Source of the DNA: Schistocephalus solidus
Lineage: Eukaryota > Platyhelminthes > Cestoda > Diphyllobothriidea > Diphyllobothriidae
Direction: 5' to 3'
DNA: 64,000 bases
Assembly: GCA_017591395.1 (NCBI GenBank)
Contig: WEDG01000322.1
Coordinates: 62,001-126,000, forward strand
Shown here: positions 1 to 11,384 of the stretch, piece by piece
Layout: every line of letters starts with the position of its first letter
Numbering within the stretch: position 1 is the stretch's first letter
Made by a program: the position numbers and the translations under genes
Notes under the pieces: model-generated
The model's database searches: none
What the model was told of the DNA's origin: nothing
The model's input: only the letters and a program-made list of their open reading frames with translations

Positions 1-1061
1 AAATCCTACGCACAAAAGAGGTTTAACACGTTTGGTTATATACGTGAAAATTATTTCAGCGGGCGTTTTTCGGTTTTCCACAAGCAAAGGACGCACTTGC
101 GACCACACGTACCCTGGCAATTACGTTGCTGTGCCACCTGCGTTTTGGCCCTAAAAATTTGATGCAGGCAGAAATAAAAAGTTTTGTTTTCCTTAATTCG
201 AAAATTGAGGCGATTGCTAAAATTCAGAAAAGCATCCAACAGTCCTTCTGATGATTTAGGCGGCTAAATAATCGGCGTCTTTTCATACGATATATTGACT
301 TTAAACACCGATTCATTATCTGCGATAATAATTTGATCACCGTTTATGTATCGCCAGTTGACCTTACCTCGATCATGAGGATATACACCCAGTACCACTT
401 CACACAGTGTTCGTATTGCCTGCTTTTGCGATCGTTGAGAATAAAGAAGTTCAAATTGTGCCCAAAGGGCGTGAAGGTTGCAGGGATGGTAAAGTGAGTT
501 GGAAATAGTTACGAATGTTCAGAGACTTTCACAGCATCTCCCGTACTGTCTCGTCTTACATCCACTTGCACGTGGTGGCAAAAGACGGAGTCAGCATGAG
601 TGGAGGTGGGTTCAAGCGCAGTAAACGAAATGTTGAACAGTTCACCGAAGCGTCTCACAGGCAAATTGGCTCACGTACACTGGATCAGTTCTTTATATAA
701 TAAATGAACGTTCATTGATGAACGCTCACCGATCGCTAACTGAACCCACCCGTCCCGTTCTGACTTATTCACCTCTCCCGAGCCCTACAAGCAGCCACAC
801 AGTGAAAAATGCATTAGTCTGCCTTGTCTTTGCCCGAAATTATCATCTGCCTAAATAATGAATGACTTAAATCCCATCTGTGTGGGAATGCTGTAGAGGC
901 TATAGTTAGAGAAAGCTATTAAGACTACCTTACTGGTTTGGAGGAACGGATAACTCTGTCGGTTGGAAGCCAGTCAACCTGTAACGTGTAGTGCATCGTA
1001 TTTTTGTAGGTACGAATGTGATAATGGGCCGTACAAATTAATCTCGCACTGAGGATCTCCA
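1..1061. other. No gene seen
   Basis: Only short open frames on both strands, with no recognisable domain, splice-site pair or family match. The repeat R2 begins near the end of this stretch. Confidence 0.5.
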
Positions 1062-1429
1062 GTACTAGATGTGTTGAAAGTAATTGAAAACAAACGCCAT
1101 TTTACAGTGAAAGTATTATTTCTTCGTTTTTGCAGAATCGTATTGATAAATATTTTCGAGATTTTGATTACGCATTATAATATAATCCTACTCTGGCAGT
1201 GGCTTTACTACATTTAAAACAAAAATAATGGCCGTAATAAAAAATGTCGGTTTTATAAATTAAAGCATCTACAGAAAACACAACTAGTTCAGTTACATCC
1301 ATTTTGTCAAATTGTATGTTATAATTCCTAGAACAAACGTAAATTAGTTCACAAGAAACGTGATCGAGTGACCGATTAATCGCAGTGGCTTAATACCGCG
1401 GGACTCATTGACTGTGTAGAACATCAGCC

Positions 1430-2536
1430 AGGAAACAGCCTTAACCACTTCCATATCTACCAAAGCGGCAACATGTTAATTGCTTGAATGGATGAACACT
1501 TACTTGGCATCTATTCTGGTTGAGGGCATTTGGCCGAAGTACTGACAAATAAATTCCAGAGGCACATGCAAATTCCATTTCTACAGTGATCGTAGAAATT
1601 TGAAACACCAGCCGATGAAATGTTAACCAGAAAATTACATAAGAAGCTAATTATAATTGCAATTCCTATCCAAAATGGGTAGCAACTTTCCATCATTTAT
1701 TCCTTACTGAGGGAAAAATAATAATCATCCAGCTCATGTGGGGTTACAGCAACCCACAAAAAATGGACAGTTTTGTCTGACGAGAAGAGTAAGTTGCCTT
1801 GACCAGAAATGTGCCAGCCGAAGAGGAATTCTCGTGCATGTGCGCAACGTGAGAAAACATGCTGGTCATCTTCCAATTAGAGTACCTGTTTGGTATTATC
1901 TTTGACCCATGCAATGTCGATGCATTGAACTACGTACTAGTAGTTTGCAGGTGTGATCATCTAAGTACCATACGCTTCAATTTGTTAGTATCATGTGCAA
2001 ATATTCATAAATTCATTACCAACTAACATAAGCGTTAATAAGCTATCATGAGAAAAAAGGCGGGCTGAACTGACCATTTCATTCTTTCAAGTCATCATTA
2101 GCCAGGCAAAAGTAACCCTTCGTTTTGAGCACTTGGAATTTGAACGCAATATGGCCTGGATGGGCACACACCGCATGGTTTATTAGGAGACGCTTGTTGG
2201 ATAATTGTTGTATAAAACATAAGGTTCAAAGTTTTAAAGTCGGCATCGTAGACACTACTGCATATCCATTAAAACACGAAATTCTTTTTAACATCTCCAA
2301 GAACTTGATTAATTGGCACTATCGCAGATTCTATATTGAATCAACCATAACAAATGCAAACTCCTTCATAGAGCATTTAGTCCAAATTTGTTCGGATTTC
2401 AAGTTAAAATATTTTATCCTTTTTACTTACAACACCCTTTTCTCTACAAAAACAAGCCTACTACTGCAGTTTTAGTGCAAGAACTGAGGCAGTATAAAAT
2501 GAATTTATGGCGCTGCGGCTAGGTTAAAATGCTGCA
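1430..2536. other. 1.1-kb block present in R2a and absent from R2c
   Basis: R2a and R2c match up to the sequence GAACATCAGCC (1429 and 10,918) and again from a TGTGG-GTGAG block (2537 and about 10,919). The 1.1 kb between has no counterpart in R2c. I see no terminal repeats or clear target-site duplication, so insertion in one copy and deletion in the other are both possible. The 116-codon open frame inside (2125-2475) has no recognisable domain. Confidence 0.6.
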
Positions 2537-2822
2537 TGTGGGGTGAGTTAACATAAAAATTGACGCAAGATCTTCCGACAAAAAACACCTCCTGAAGGAT
2601 TAGAGAAACTAGATGAAACGATATTTTCGAGGCACATGGGGATCATTCACATTCAACTTTGAGCTTCAGACATATGGGTTTTCTTAGTAGAAAATAGTAG
2701 ACCAAACCACTCGTCGGTTACGCCAGCTTTGTTAGTGGTGTTGTTGTGCGTAATGGTGGTGATCTTTATGATGATCTTTGTTCTACTTATTCGTATTTAA
2801 CCAAATTTGTTGAGGCGTTTGG

Positions 2823-3002
2823 TGGGTTAATTTCACCCATCACGAGCAACGTAAGATGCCTTATGAGAAGCATTTCATAGACCAACGTTTTAATCCACAT
2901 ATTGCCTACGCTATTGTAAAAACTAGGTATCATCGTTTAACCGTTATACAGCCAAATGCTCGTAACTTGCAAACGGACCCGAATAGACTTCTTCTTCTGT
3001 AA
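2823..3002 (+). other. Open frame shared by R2 copies (copy a)
   Basis: A 59-codon frame ending in TAA is kept in this copy and at 11,160-11,384, with the same stop position. Shared words include RFNPHIA, KTRYHRLTVIQPNA and LQTDPNR. Differences between the copies are a mixture of silent and replacement changes, so selection is not shown. There is no upstream ATG in this copy. No domain recognised; it may be a decayed internal piece of the R2 element's protein or chance. Confidence 0.3.
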
Positions 3003-5071
3003 TCAGCGTCCATTTGCAGTCGTAAGTGGCCCACAGAAATATATGTGAAACGCACTTGCTTAGACCAAAATGTTCTTATCTAACGACTAAATGAATAGGT
3101 ACGGCCAAATCTAGATAATAATTCCTAAAGAGAATATTATATTAATTAAACGAGACTTAACAACGTTAAATTGATGGCACTTCTTAATGGGACCAAGACG
3201 AACTTCACAGCCTGCTATTGCTCAATCTCAGCCAATTAAATTAAAAAAAGATCCACAATAACACAATATGTTGTCACAGGTAGATGTTTTGACAGACTAA
3301 GTCTTCCGTAGATGACAGCTACCACAAAATAGGTTTTTATGAATGTTTCTATCTTAGGATACCAAACGTTTGCGAAGTCTAACTGTCTCATTTTTTGCTT
3401 GCAGTTTCACACACTCATTTCACCTTTTCGATGACCTATTCATATGGCGATTGAAGGCGACTGTTGCTGAAGGCCCCTTTTTCATCCTGTACTTGTTGCA
3501 GCCAAAATGATAAAACCGATCGCTAAGGTTCTCTCTTTTAAGTCAAGTACAGTGTTCTTAGTGAGAACTTAATGAAGATATCTGAAAAAAGAAGCACCTG
3601 GGATTGGGCTGCTTTGTAAAGTGTTTAACTCTATACTTATGGTCAGGCTTTTGAATTTCAACTGCCCGAACCAAAGGGTTAGCTATTTGAGCTTGAGAGT
3701 GACGGAGAAGAAACTAGTCATTTCAGTTTCCCTCGTCTATCATCCAAGTCTCATACTGGTTCATCAGTTATATTTGAGAGGGAGCTGACACACGTGTGCA
3801 GAATATTGAATGTGTTTGTGCATAACGAATTATTAATATAAAATGGTTGAAAGAGCTAATTCGTGTTTGTTTGTAATTCTGCAGGTTGTTTCTCTTCCGA
3901 TTAGGTTTGCTGGTGAGTTTGTTTCACAATGGCATTTTTCGAAATCAAGCTGTGAGTGTGAGACTGAGAATTTTCATGATCAGAGTGCAGTCCATTCAAC
4001 GCAACTGTTAGTGGTGTTGTTGTTGGTAATGTTGGTGATAGCCATGGTTCTGCTGCTCTTCGTTGTACTTATTATTATTATTTAACAACATTTGTGGAGA
4101 CGTTTGGTGGGCTAATTTCTCCGTGCGTTCCTGTGTGCCAAATAATTTTGCACTTAAATATAAATCCAAATGTAGCTTTCATGCCGGGAAACGCCTTAGA
4201 AATTATGTAAGTGCCAACAAGTAGAGCCTTAAATTAATAGTTTTTTATGCATAAGCAACAATCCACTTGCAATTGTGATTTCCATGAAAGCAGTGCTATA
4301 ATAAATTTAGCTTCCACTTCTTATGGTTTTCCTGGAAGAGGTTCGTCTGCACGTTAACCATTCGGGAATTGATGGTCGTTGTTAAGAAAGTGCACCGAAT
4401 CGATGATCACATAGCAAGGCAAGTGTAAGAAAACTCAAGTTAGACATGACATCATCATTCTGTTTAATCAAGAAATTTATTTTTGAATATATTTGCTTCG
4501 GAGATGTCTTTTGGGATCTTTTAGTAAACATATTTATAAGAATTTGTGGTACTAGTAGTAGAACTTACCGTGAGAATAATATATTGCGTTGTCTCCATCA
4601 TTCGTATGATCTGAATTCTGTGTTATCCAAATATTTTTACTTTCACCACATTTAAAGAAGACATGATATGTCTTATTAATACAAACGATAGGAATTGAAT
4701 AAAGATTTTTTAATGAAAGTAGGGAATTTTTGTTTTAATCATTTAAACATAAGACGAATTTTCTGTTACCTTTTGAAGGCGTTTAGTCAGGTGGCAATTA
4801 GCATCCTAGTGGCACTCTTCATATTTACTTCGTCAATAAAGAGACCATTTATGCAAAATAACTAGTACTTATTACGTTAACAGGAAAATAATTCGGCCAT
4901 CTTTTGTGAAGGCACATATAAATTTAAATAGGCTGCAACCAGCTAAACATTCCTTCGTAGTTATTGATTTGCTTGTATAACCTGAGAGAAAATATCATAG
5001 ATATTTCTTTAACATTCAAATCGTTTATCTTTAGCAAACCTTAAAGGTATGTAGAACGCAGTTGCACTGAA

Positions 5072-5640
5072 TACACCTCTACCTCTGGTAGCGGTGGGTC
5101 GTCCAGATAGTAAATTCTCTGGTGCCCGGAGCTGATCTTACCGAATTGCAGAATATTGCACTTGGTAGCATTGAATGGGAGGAGCCAGTTGTGCGACCAT
5201 TCCTCGAGTCGATGCAAGTTTGCCTGTAGATTTTCTTCATCAGCTGCGTTGTGGATGACCTTCCTAAGCTTTATATCGTCAGGAAACATGGCAGTGTCAC
5301 AGTCCAAGCCACTTACGCAATCATCAATGTATATAAGGAAGAGGAACGGGGCCAAGGACGGAGCCCTGAGGAACCCCACTCTCAACCGCCCCCTCCGCCA
5401 GATTGTTGATCGCCAAGACGGACAATCTGAGATCACCCAATCAAGAAGTGTTTGATCCATTTCAAAAGCTTGACCCTTACCCCAATACGGTTGAGTTTGT
5501 ATAGGAGACGTTGGTGAGGCACGCTATCAAAGGCCTTATTGAAGTCTATGTACACTGCCTGCACTACATTTCCTTCATCGACCGCTCGGGTCCATCGTTC
5601 CAGACAGTAGAGTAAATTAGTTAAACAGGACCACTAACAG
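5072..5640 (-). mobile_element. LINE (non-LTR) reverse transcriptase fragment, broken
   Basis: Read on the - strand from 5640 down, this gives the central part of a non-LTR retrotransposon reverse transcriptase: DFNKAFDSVPH, then after a frame change LFLIYIDDC, then the catalytic box and the LHRLEEWSHNWLLPFN and KCNILQFGK motifs. The usual catalytic FADD reads FPDD at 5275-5286, so the active-site box is altered. At least one frameshift lies near 5440-5460. Only about 190 codons remain, with no endonuclease. The style is CR1/Jockey-like as seen in flatworm genomes (family knowledge). It sits exactly between the end of R2a and the start of the inverted copy R2b. Confidence 0.85.
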
Positions 5641-7105
5641 TGGTGTTGAATGAACTGCACTCTGATCATGGAAAATTCTCAATATCACACTCACATATTG
5701 ATTTCAAAAAATGCCGTAGTGCAGCAAACTCAAAAGCAAACCTAATCGGAAGAGAAACAACCTGCAGAATTACAACAAACACGAATTAACACCTTCAACC
5801 ATTAACTATTAATAATTCGTTATGCACAAACACATTCAATATTCTGCACACGTGTGTCAGCTCCCTCTCAAATATAACTGATGAACCAGTAGGGGACTAG
5901 TATGAGAGCCAAGGGAAACTGAAATGACTTGTTTCTTTTCTGTCACTCTCAAGGTAAGATAGCTAACCATATGGTTCGGGCAGTTGAAATTCGAACGCCT
6001 AACCATAAATATAGAGTTAAACACTTTACAAAGCAACCCAATCCCAAATGTTCCCTTTTTTCAGATATCTTCATTAAGTTCTCACTAAGAACACTATACT
6101 TGACTTAAAAGAGAGAACCTTAGCGATCGGTATTTTCATTTTCGCTGCAACAAGTACAGGATGAAAAAGGGGCCTTCAGCAACAGTCGCCTTCAATTGCC
6201 ATATGAATAGAACATCGAAAAGGTGAAATGGGTGTGTGAAACTGCAAGAAAAAAAATGAGACAGTTAGACTTGGCAAACGTTTGGTATCTTAAGATAGAT
6301 ACATTCATAACAACCTATTTTGTGGTAGCTGTCATCTACGGAAGACTTAGTCTGTCAAAACATCTACCTGTGACAACATATTGTGTTATTGTGGACTTTT
6401 TACTGACTTTCTGGTCCATTTAATTGGCTGAGATTGAGCAATAGCAGGTAGTGAAGTTCGTCTGGGTCCCATTAAGAAGAGTTAACAATTAAACGTTAAG
6501 CATCGTTTAATTAATATAATATTCTCTTTAGGAAATATTATATAAATTTGGCCGTACCTATGCATTTAGTCGAAGAAGAAGAAGCGTTTGTTTTCAATTG
6601 CCTTCAACACATCTAGTAATGTTTGAAAAGGAAATTGTTGCATGCTTTATATTTGTGTTGGATAATTTGTTAATTTTTGCGGTAGAAAACCTGCACTGAA
6701 CTTTTTATCAAACTAACATTGTGCACATCTGCCAACAATTTTATCTTTAGCGATGGCTTGATTTAGTCCATAAGAACTCATACGGCCGATTATATGGTTT
6801 ATATTCTGCTACATGTAATAAACATTATATGCCCTGTTCATATGTTTTTTACCTTCGGATCGTTTTCTACTCAAACTCTCTCAGTCTTTTATTCATGACG
6901 CAACCAACGGTAAAAATTCTTCGGCCAGATGTGATTTCCGACATAAGAAAGAGGATGTACACCTTCGTGTATACATGCCTAACTATCTAAATGGGGATTT
7001 TATAAGCAGTACAGAAGCAACGAACCTAATTATGCCTCCGATTATTAGCAATGAAAACCCGTGTTCAAAATTTATTTGAGATTTATGTGATTTATAACAT
7101 GAAGC
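5635..7105 (-). repeat. Interspersed repeat R2, copy b (inverted, internally deleted)
   Basis: Reverse complement of R2. Bases 5635-6590 match 3070-4016 of copy a, and 6600-7105 match the inverted head of copy c (7685-8160). Near 6580-6600 it jumps between two parts of R2 that are about 2 kb apart in copy a, so the middle is missing. It forms a long inverted repeat with copy a around a 1.6-kb spacer and a shorter one with copy c around a 0.6-kb spacer. Confidence 0.7.
6859..6966 (+). pseudogene. Dead C-type exon of the Ig-like family inside R2b
   Basis: This stretch matches the C exon at 45,095-45,204: the segment around LSQ-F-HD, then the Cys of an SxRC block. The acceptor that should read CAG before ATCATTTC here reads CGG, frames are disrupted, and the donor is replaced by GTGTAT. 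It reads antisense to the R2 unit that carries it. I interpret it as an exon carried along with, or captured by, the repeat. A second copy is at 7821-7927. Confidence 0.5.
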
Positions 7106-7820
7106 TTTGTTGGTTCTAATCAATTTTTAATCACATACACCAGCGTGCTGCATGGGCAGACACACTGCTTTTCACTGCGCTCGAGCACGCCTCAGGTCGT
7201 CTTGAATCTGTAGTGTCGCCAGTTGGATGAGGAATTATATATTGCGGTAGGTGCTGTGCACGCCTGATATCATTATGATATAACTCGCATGCTAGCCACC
7301 CTCCCTTCATCCAAAAAACCCTGGGGCAGCTGGTGAAGTCGTTGTTCTCGATGACTGAAATAACATTATGTGCATGCTTCCTTGGTGTCTATTTGCAACA
7401 TCGAAGTAAGCTCAGTCAGAGATGCATAGCCTTTATCAGGTATTTTATTGCAGGAAATTAGGTCGCGTTTAATGAACATGCAGAAATTATAAAATTATAT
7501 TTAAAGATGACATTAGCATACGCTAAAGTTTGTATTGAGGGAAACGAAACATACAAGCCGAAAACGGAATTGATACATATCAGGCATGTTATTTATATTT
7601 ACACACGTAGATAGCAGTATTATTACTTGCCATTCGAACATGCTGGTGTTTGTGATCTAAATTTATTGAAAACCAATATACCCTCATGATATCAATCACA
7701 TAAATCTCAAATAGTTTTTGAACACGGTATTTTCGTAGCTAATAATCGGAGGGTTAATAAGGTTTGCTGCTTCTTAACTGCTTATAAAATTCTCGTTCAG
7801 ATAGTTAGGCATGTATACAC

Positions 7821-7927
7821 GAAGGTTTACATCCTCTTTCTTATGTCGGAACTCACATCTGGCCGAAACATGTTTACCGTTGGTTGCGTCATGAATAAAT
7901 GACTGAGAGAGTTTGAGTAGAAACGAT
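7821..7927 (-). pseudogene. Dead C-type exon of the Ig-like family inside R2c
   Basis: On the - strand this reads KLSQSFIHDATNG, then SARCEFRH, which aligns with the live exon's NLSQPFVHDSING and SIRCVFHH (45,095-45,204). The acceptor reads CGG instead of CAG, the exon is about 3 bp shorter, and the frame no longer fits a phase 1-0 exon. It lies in a 73-codon open frame (7774-7995) but has no supported splice sites, so I call it a relic. Confidence 0.55.
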
Positions 7928-8929
7928 CCGAAGGTAAAAAAATATGAACAGGGCATATAATGTTTATTACATGTAGCAGAATATATACCATACAATCGGC
8001 CGTATGAGTCCTTGTAGACTTAATCAAGCCATCGCTAAAGATAAAATTGTTGGCAGACGTGCACAATGTTAGTTGGATAAAGAGTTCAGTGCAGGATTTC
8101 TACCCTAAAAATTAACAAAATTATCCAATAAAAATCTAGAGTATGCAACATTTTTTTTTCGAAAACAAATGTCATTTATAAACAATGACTTCAATCAGCG
8201 TATGGAATTGGTGTGTATGCAGGGATGTTTTTGAGAATATACTACCAGTTCACGCATTAATTTCCTCGGAAATAAAAAAATTTGTTAAAATTATGTCCTG
8301 TCACTAAAAGAACTGCTTTGCAAGATATACTTCCTTGATGAAGAAGACATTTTCTCTTGAATTTATAGCTCGCTTAATGTCATTGTAATTTAAATTGATT
8401 TCTACGCACCGAAATGAAGGTATCACAACTAGTTGGGAGAAACAGGTGGTGAATTCCTGTTCTCAGATCGGCTTAAATATTATCATTTACAATTGCTTTC
8501 ACTTTTTAATCAACATTTTGACCAGGTTGTATATATATGGTAAACAAACTTTAACAGTTTGAAGGTTTTTGTGCGTTTTGGGTTCGTTATCTTTTGAAAA
8601 GTGGAACTGATATTCTTTTCTTTTGCAATTGGGAGAAAATAATGAAATGAACTTCGATGTGATTGAGAAGGTTTATGGGAACTGTTGACAAGACGTTGTC
8701 TGTTGTACAGCTAGAGGATCTTTTGACAAGAAATTGTACGTGCTTCTTGAATCTAGTTAATTCTCAAAATCTGGCCTAAGTGTGCATGATAATCGAATAA
8801 GTGACTTTTGCATTTGTCAATTTATATTCCAATTAAAAAGTCTTGACCAACATCTTAGCCTGTGAACTTATGGTAAACTTTCCTTTCTGTGACGTCTCCA
8901 TGGTATAAACGGTGAAAAGTCTTTGACGA

Positions 8930-10400
8930 CTCCTCTACAAGAATGCATCTGGGATTATTTCTGAAATTTTGGCTGAAAACAAGCCCACTGGCTCGTCCAC
9001 GGGTGGATCTTACGGTCTGTCTAATGTACCATTCAAGCACACCATCTCCGGCTGTGGCACTACGAAATATGGTTTGGCTTAATAGATGACGGTTCATTTT
9101 AATTTCCTGGCCACAGACTTACCGGGTAATTCGTAACCGTTCGATCCAACCAACTAACTAAGACTGTTAGAGAGCGATCATCTTAGGGTGACGCAAGTCA
9201 AAACCAGAACGGCTAACACAAGAGAGATTAAAATGTTAACCCTACCAACAGACATTGCAATTCCGTTGATTATAAATGTTTGCGTCACTCCATGTACAAA
9301 ATCCCTGGACAAACGGGCAAATCGAAGGTAAGTATGCCACGCAGTCGCCCTTCAGTGACGAACGCACTGTGTGCGAGAGAAAATGAGCCACTAATCCCGT
9401 TCAAGTGATAACGCTGAAACACGAATGACCACAAGTGGGGTTTTGGCCTGCACTGAGTCAAATCTCTTCCCAAAACTGCTGTCGAGAATACATGTTGCAA
9501 GGATAACTTAGAGTCCACCATGCCTAGGCAGCCACAGTACCCTAGTAAATCAACAATTCATTAGCATCCTATGTGGACAAGGACGTGTGCTGAAGGCCTA
9601 GACGTACTGTATATCAATTGTGGTTACTGCACCTCAACTCATCTTCAGCCATCCTACCACTGCGGGGCCACAGGTGTTGGACGGGATAAAGAGAAGAGCG
9701 TGTGAGGCCATCTACATATGCCAAAATATTAGTTAATCCAGCGTATTTTACCAGGGCATCTTCAATGGGCATGCACAAGACGCCGTCAATCGCGGCGGTC
9801 GGACTTTCGAGTGCGTAGAATTCAAGTGGTAGTGTTTACATGTTGTGAAGACACGGATGTTTGTGGCAGGCGAAGACGGGTTTTTAACTTTGTTTGCTAC
9901 TTAAGTCGCACCCAGATTCAGTCATCAGAGAATTGTCGTACAACAGCATTTTACAGGTACAGAAAGAGAACTACAATATAAATTAATCCAGTTACAAGTC
10001 AGCAGTGTTTGGCAAATTCTGTGCGACAAATGAAACGTCATCATTTGTGATGACCGAAATGTCAAGCTTTTAATATGCAATAATTAATGCTCACACCGCA
10101 TCGGTGACAATCAGAAAATGTAATAACAGGCTCTCCGCTCGGACGCATCACTCAACCGTTTTCAAAAAGATGATTTGATTGGCAAGGAGTCTTGTTGTGG
10201 AATGTGCACAGATTCAGATTCAGCTCTTCATTTCTAAGATACTGGTGAAGTTGTCTTGTGGTGGGTTTAAGATTTACTTTGTCTGGCGCATTCTCAGTCC
10301 AGCTACCACCGGCTGTATTGCTTATCAGTTGACTGCTATTTGTGTCATTTGAAACACTACCAATGTTATTTTTGCAGAGCTATAGTCTCTATTACTATTA
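8930..10400 (+). repeat. Interspersed repeat R1, copy a
   Basis: About 1.5 kb that recurs at 39.69-41.22, 50.53-51.99 and, inverted, 62.77-64.0 kb. Shared landmarks include the block around CATTGCA-TTCGTTG, the frame words QSRRSDFRV, VVFT-CED and RRRRVFNF, and an end in GCAGAGCTAT-TCTCTATTAC. No polymerase, transposase or terminal repeat is recognised. It sits inside an interruption of R2c (8161-10,423). Confidence 0.7.
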
Positions 10401-11159
10401 AATAACCGAAACGGTTAAAATTGTTGGCAGACGTGCACAATGTTATTTTGATAAATAGTTCAGTGCAGGATTTCTACCGCAAAATTAACAAATTATCCAA
10501 CACAAATATTCAGCATGCAACAATTTCCTTTTCAAAGATTACTAGATGTGTTGAAGGTAATTGAAAACAAATGCCATATTACAGTGAGATTAGCATTTCT
10601 TCGTTTTTGCAGAATCGTGTTGTTAAATATTTTTGAGATTTTGATTACACATTATAATATAATCCTACTCTGGCAGTGGCTTTACTACATTTAAAAGAAC
10701 AATAATGGCCGTCAGTAAAAATATATGTTTTATAAATAAAAGCTTCTACAGAAATCTCAACTAGTTAAATTGCATCCATTTTGTCAAAATTATTGCCTGT
10801 TATACATCCTAGTACAAACGTGAATTAGGTCACAAGAAACGTGGTTGAGTGAAATATTGACCGATTAATCGCAGTGGCTTAATACCGCGGGACTCATTGA
10901 CTGTGTAGAACATCAGCCTGTGGTGTGAGTAAACATAAAAATTGACGCAAGATCTTCCGACAAAAAACACCTCCTGAAGGATTAGAGAAACAAGATGAAA
11001 CGATATTTTTGAGGCACACGGGGAACATGAACAATCAACTTTGAGCTTCAGACATATGGGTTTTCTAAGTAGAAAATAATAGACCAAACCACTCGTCGGT
11101 TACGCCAGCACTGTTAGAAGTGTTGTTGTGCGTAATGGTGGTGATCTTTAAGATGATAT

Positions 11160-11384
11160 TTGTTCTACGTATTCGTATTTGACAAAATTTGTGGAGACGT
11201 TTGGTGGGTAAATTTCTCCCATCACGAAAAACGTAATATGCCTTATGAAAACCATTTCTTAGAACAACGGTTTAATCCACATATTGCCTTCGCTAACGTA
11301 AAAACTAGGTATCATCGTTTAACCGTTATACAGCCAAATGCTTGTAAATTGCAAACGGACCCGAATAGACTTGTTCTTCAGTAA
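11160..11384 (+). other. Open frame shared by R2 copies (copy c)
   Basis: A 74-codon frame from an ATG to TAA. Its last 57 codons match the frame at 2823-3002 in R2a, ending at the same stop. Shared words are RFNPHIA and KTRYHRLTVIQPNA. No domain is recognised. It may be part of a lost R2-encoded protein. Confidence 0.3.

Larger units (their letters stand above)
1062..5075 (+). repeat. Interspersed repeat R2, copy a
   Basis: This segment aligns by eye with 10,545-13,245 in the same orientation. Shared landmarks are a start at an ACTAGATGTGTTGAA block, a middle block beginning CATAAAAATTGACGCAAG, and a common end just after GCAGTTG-ACTGAATA (about 5075 and 13,245). The two copies differ by scattered substitutions and one large presence/absence block (1430-2536). 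Part of it (about 3070-4016) is repeated inverted at 5635-6590. No transposase or polymerase is visible, so the class is unknown; it may be a non-autonomous element or a segmental duplication. Confidence 0.75.

Noticed and set aside
3843..4085. 80-codon frame with a hydrophobic C-terminal run, suggesting a small membrane protein
   Set aside because: The run comes from a low-complexity GTTGTTG/ATTATT tract in R2a, and the R2c copy does not preserve it.
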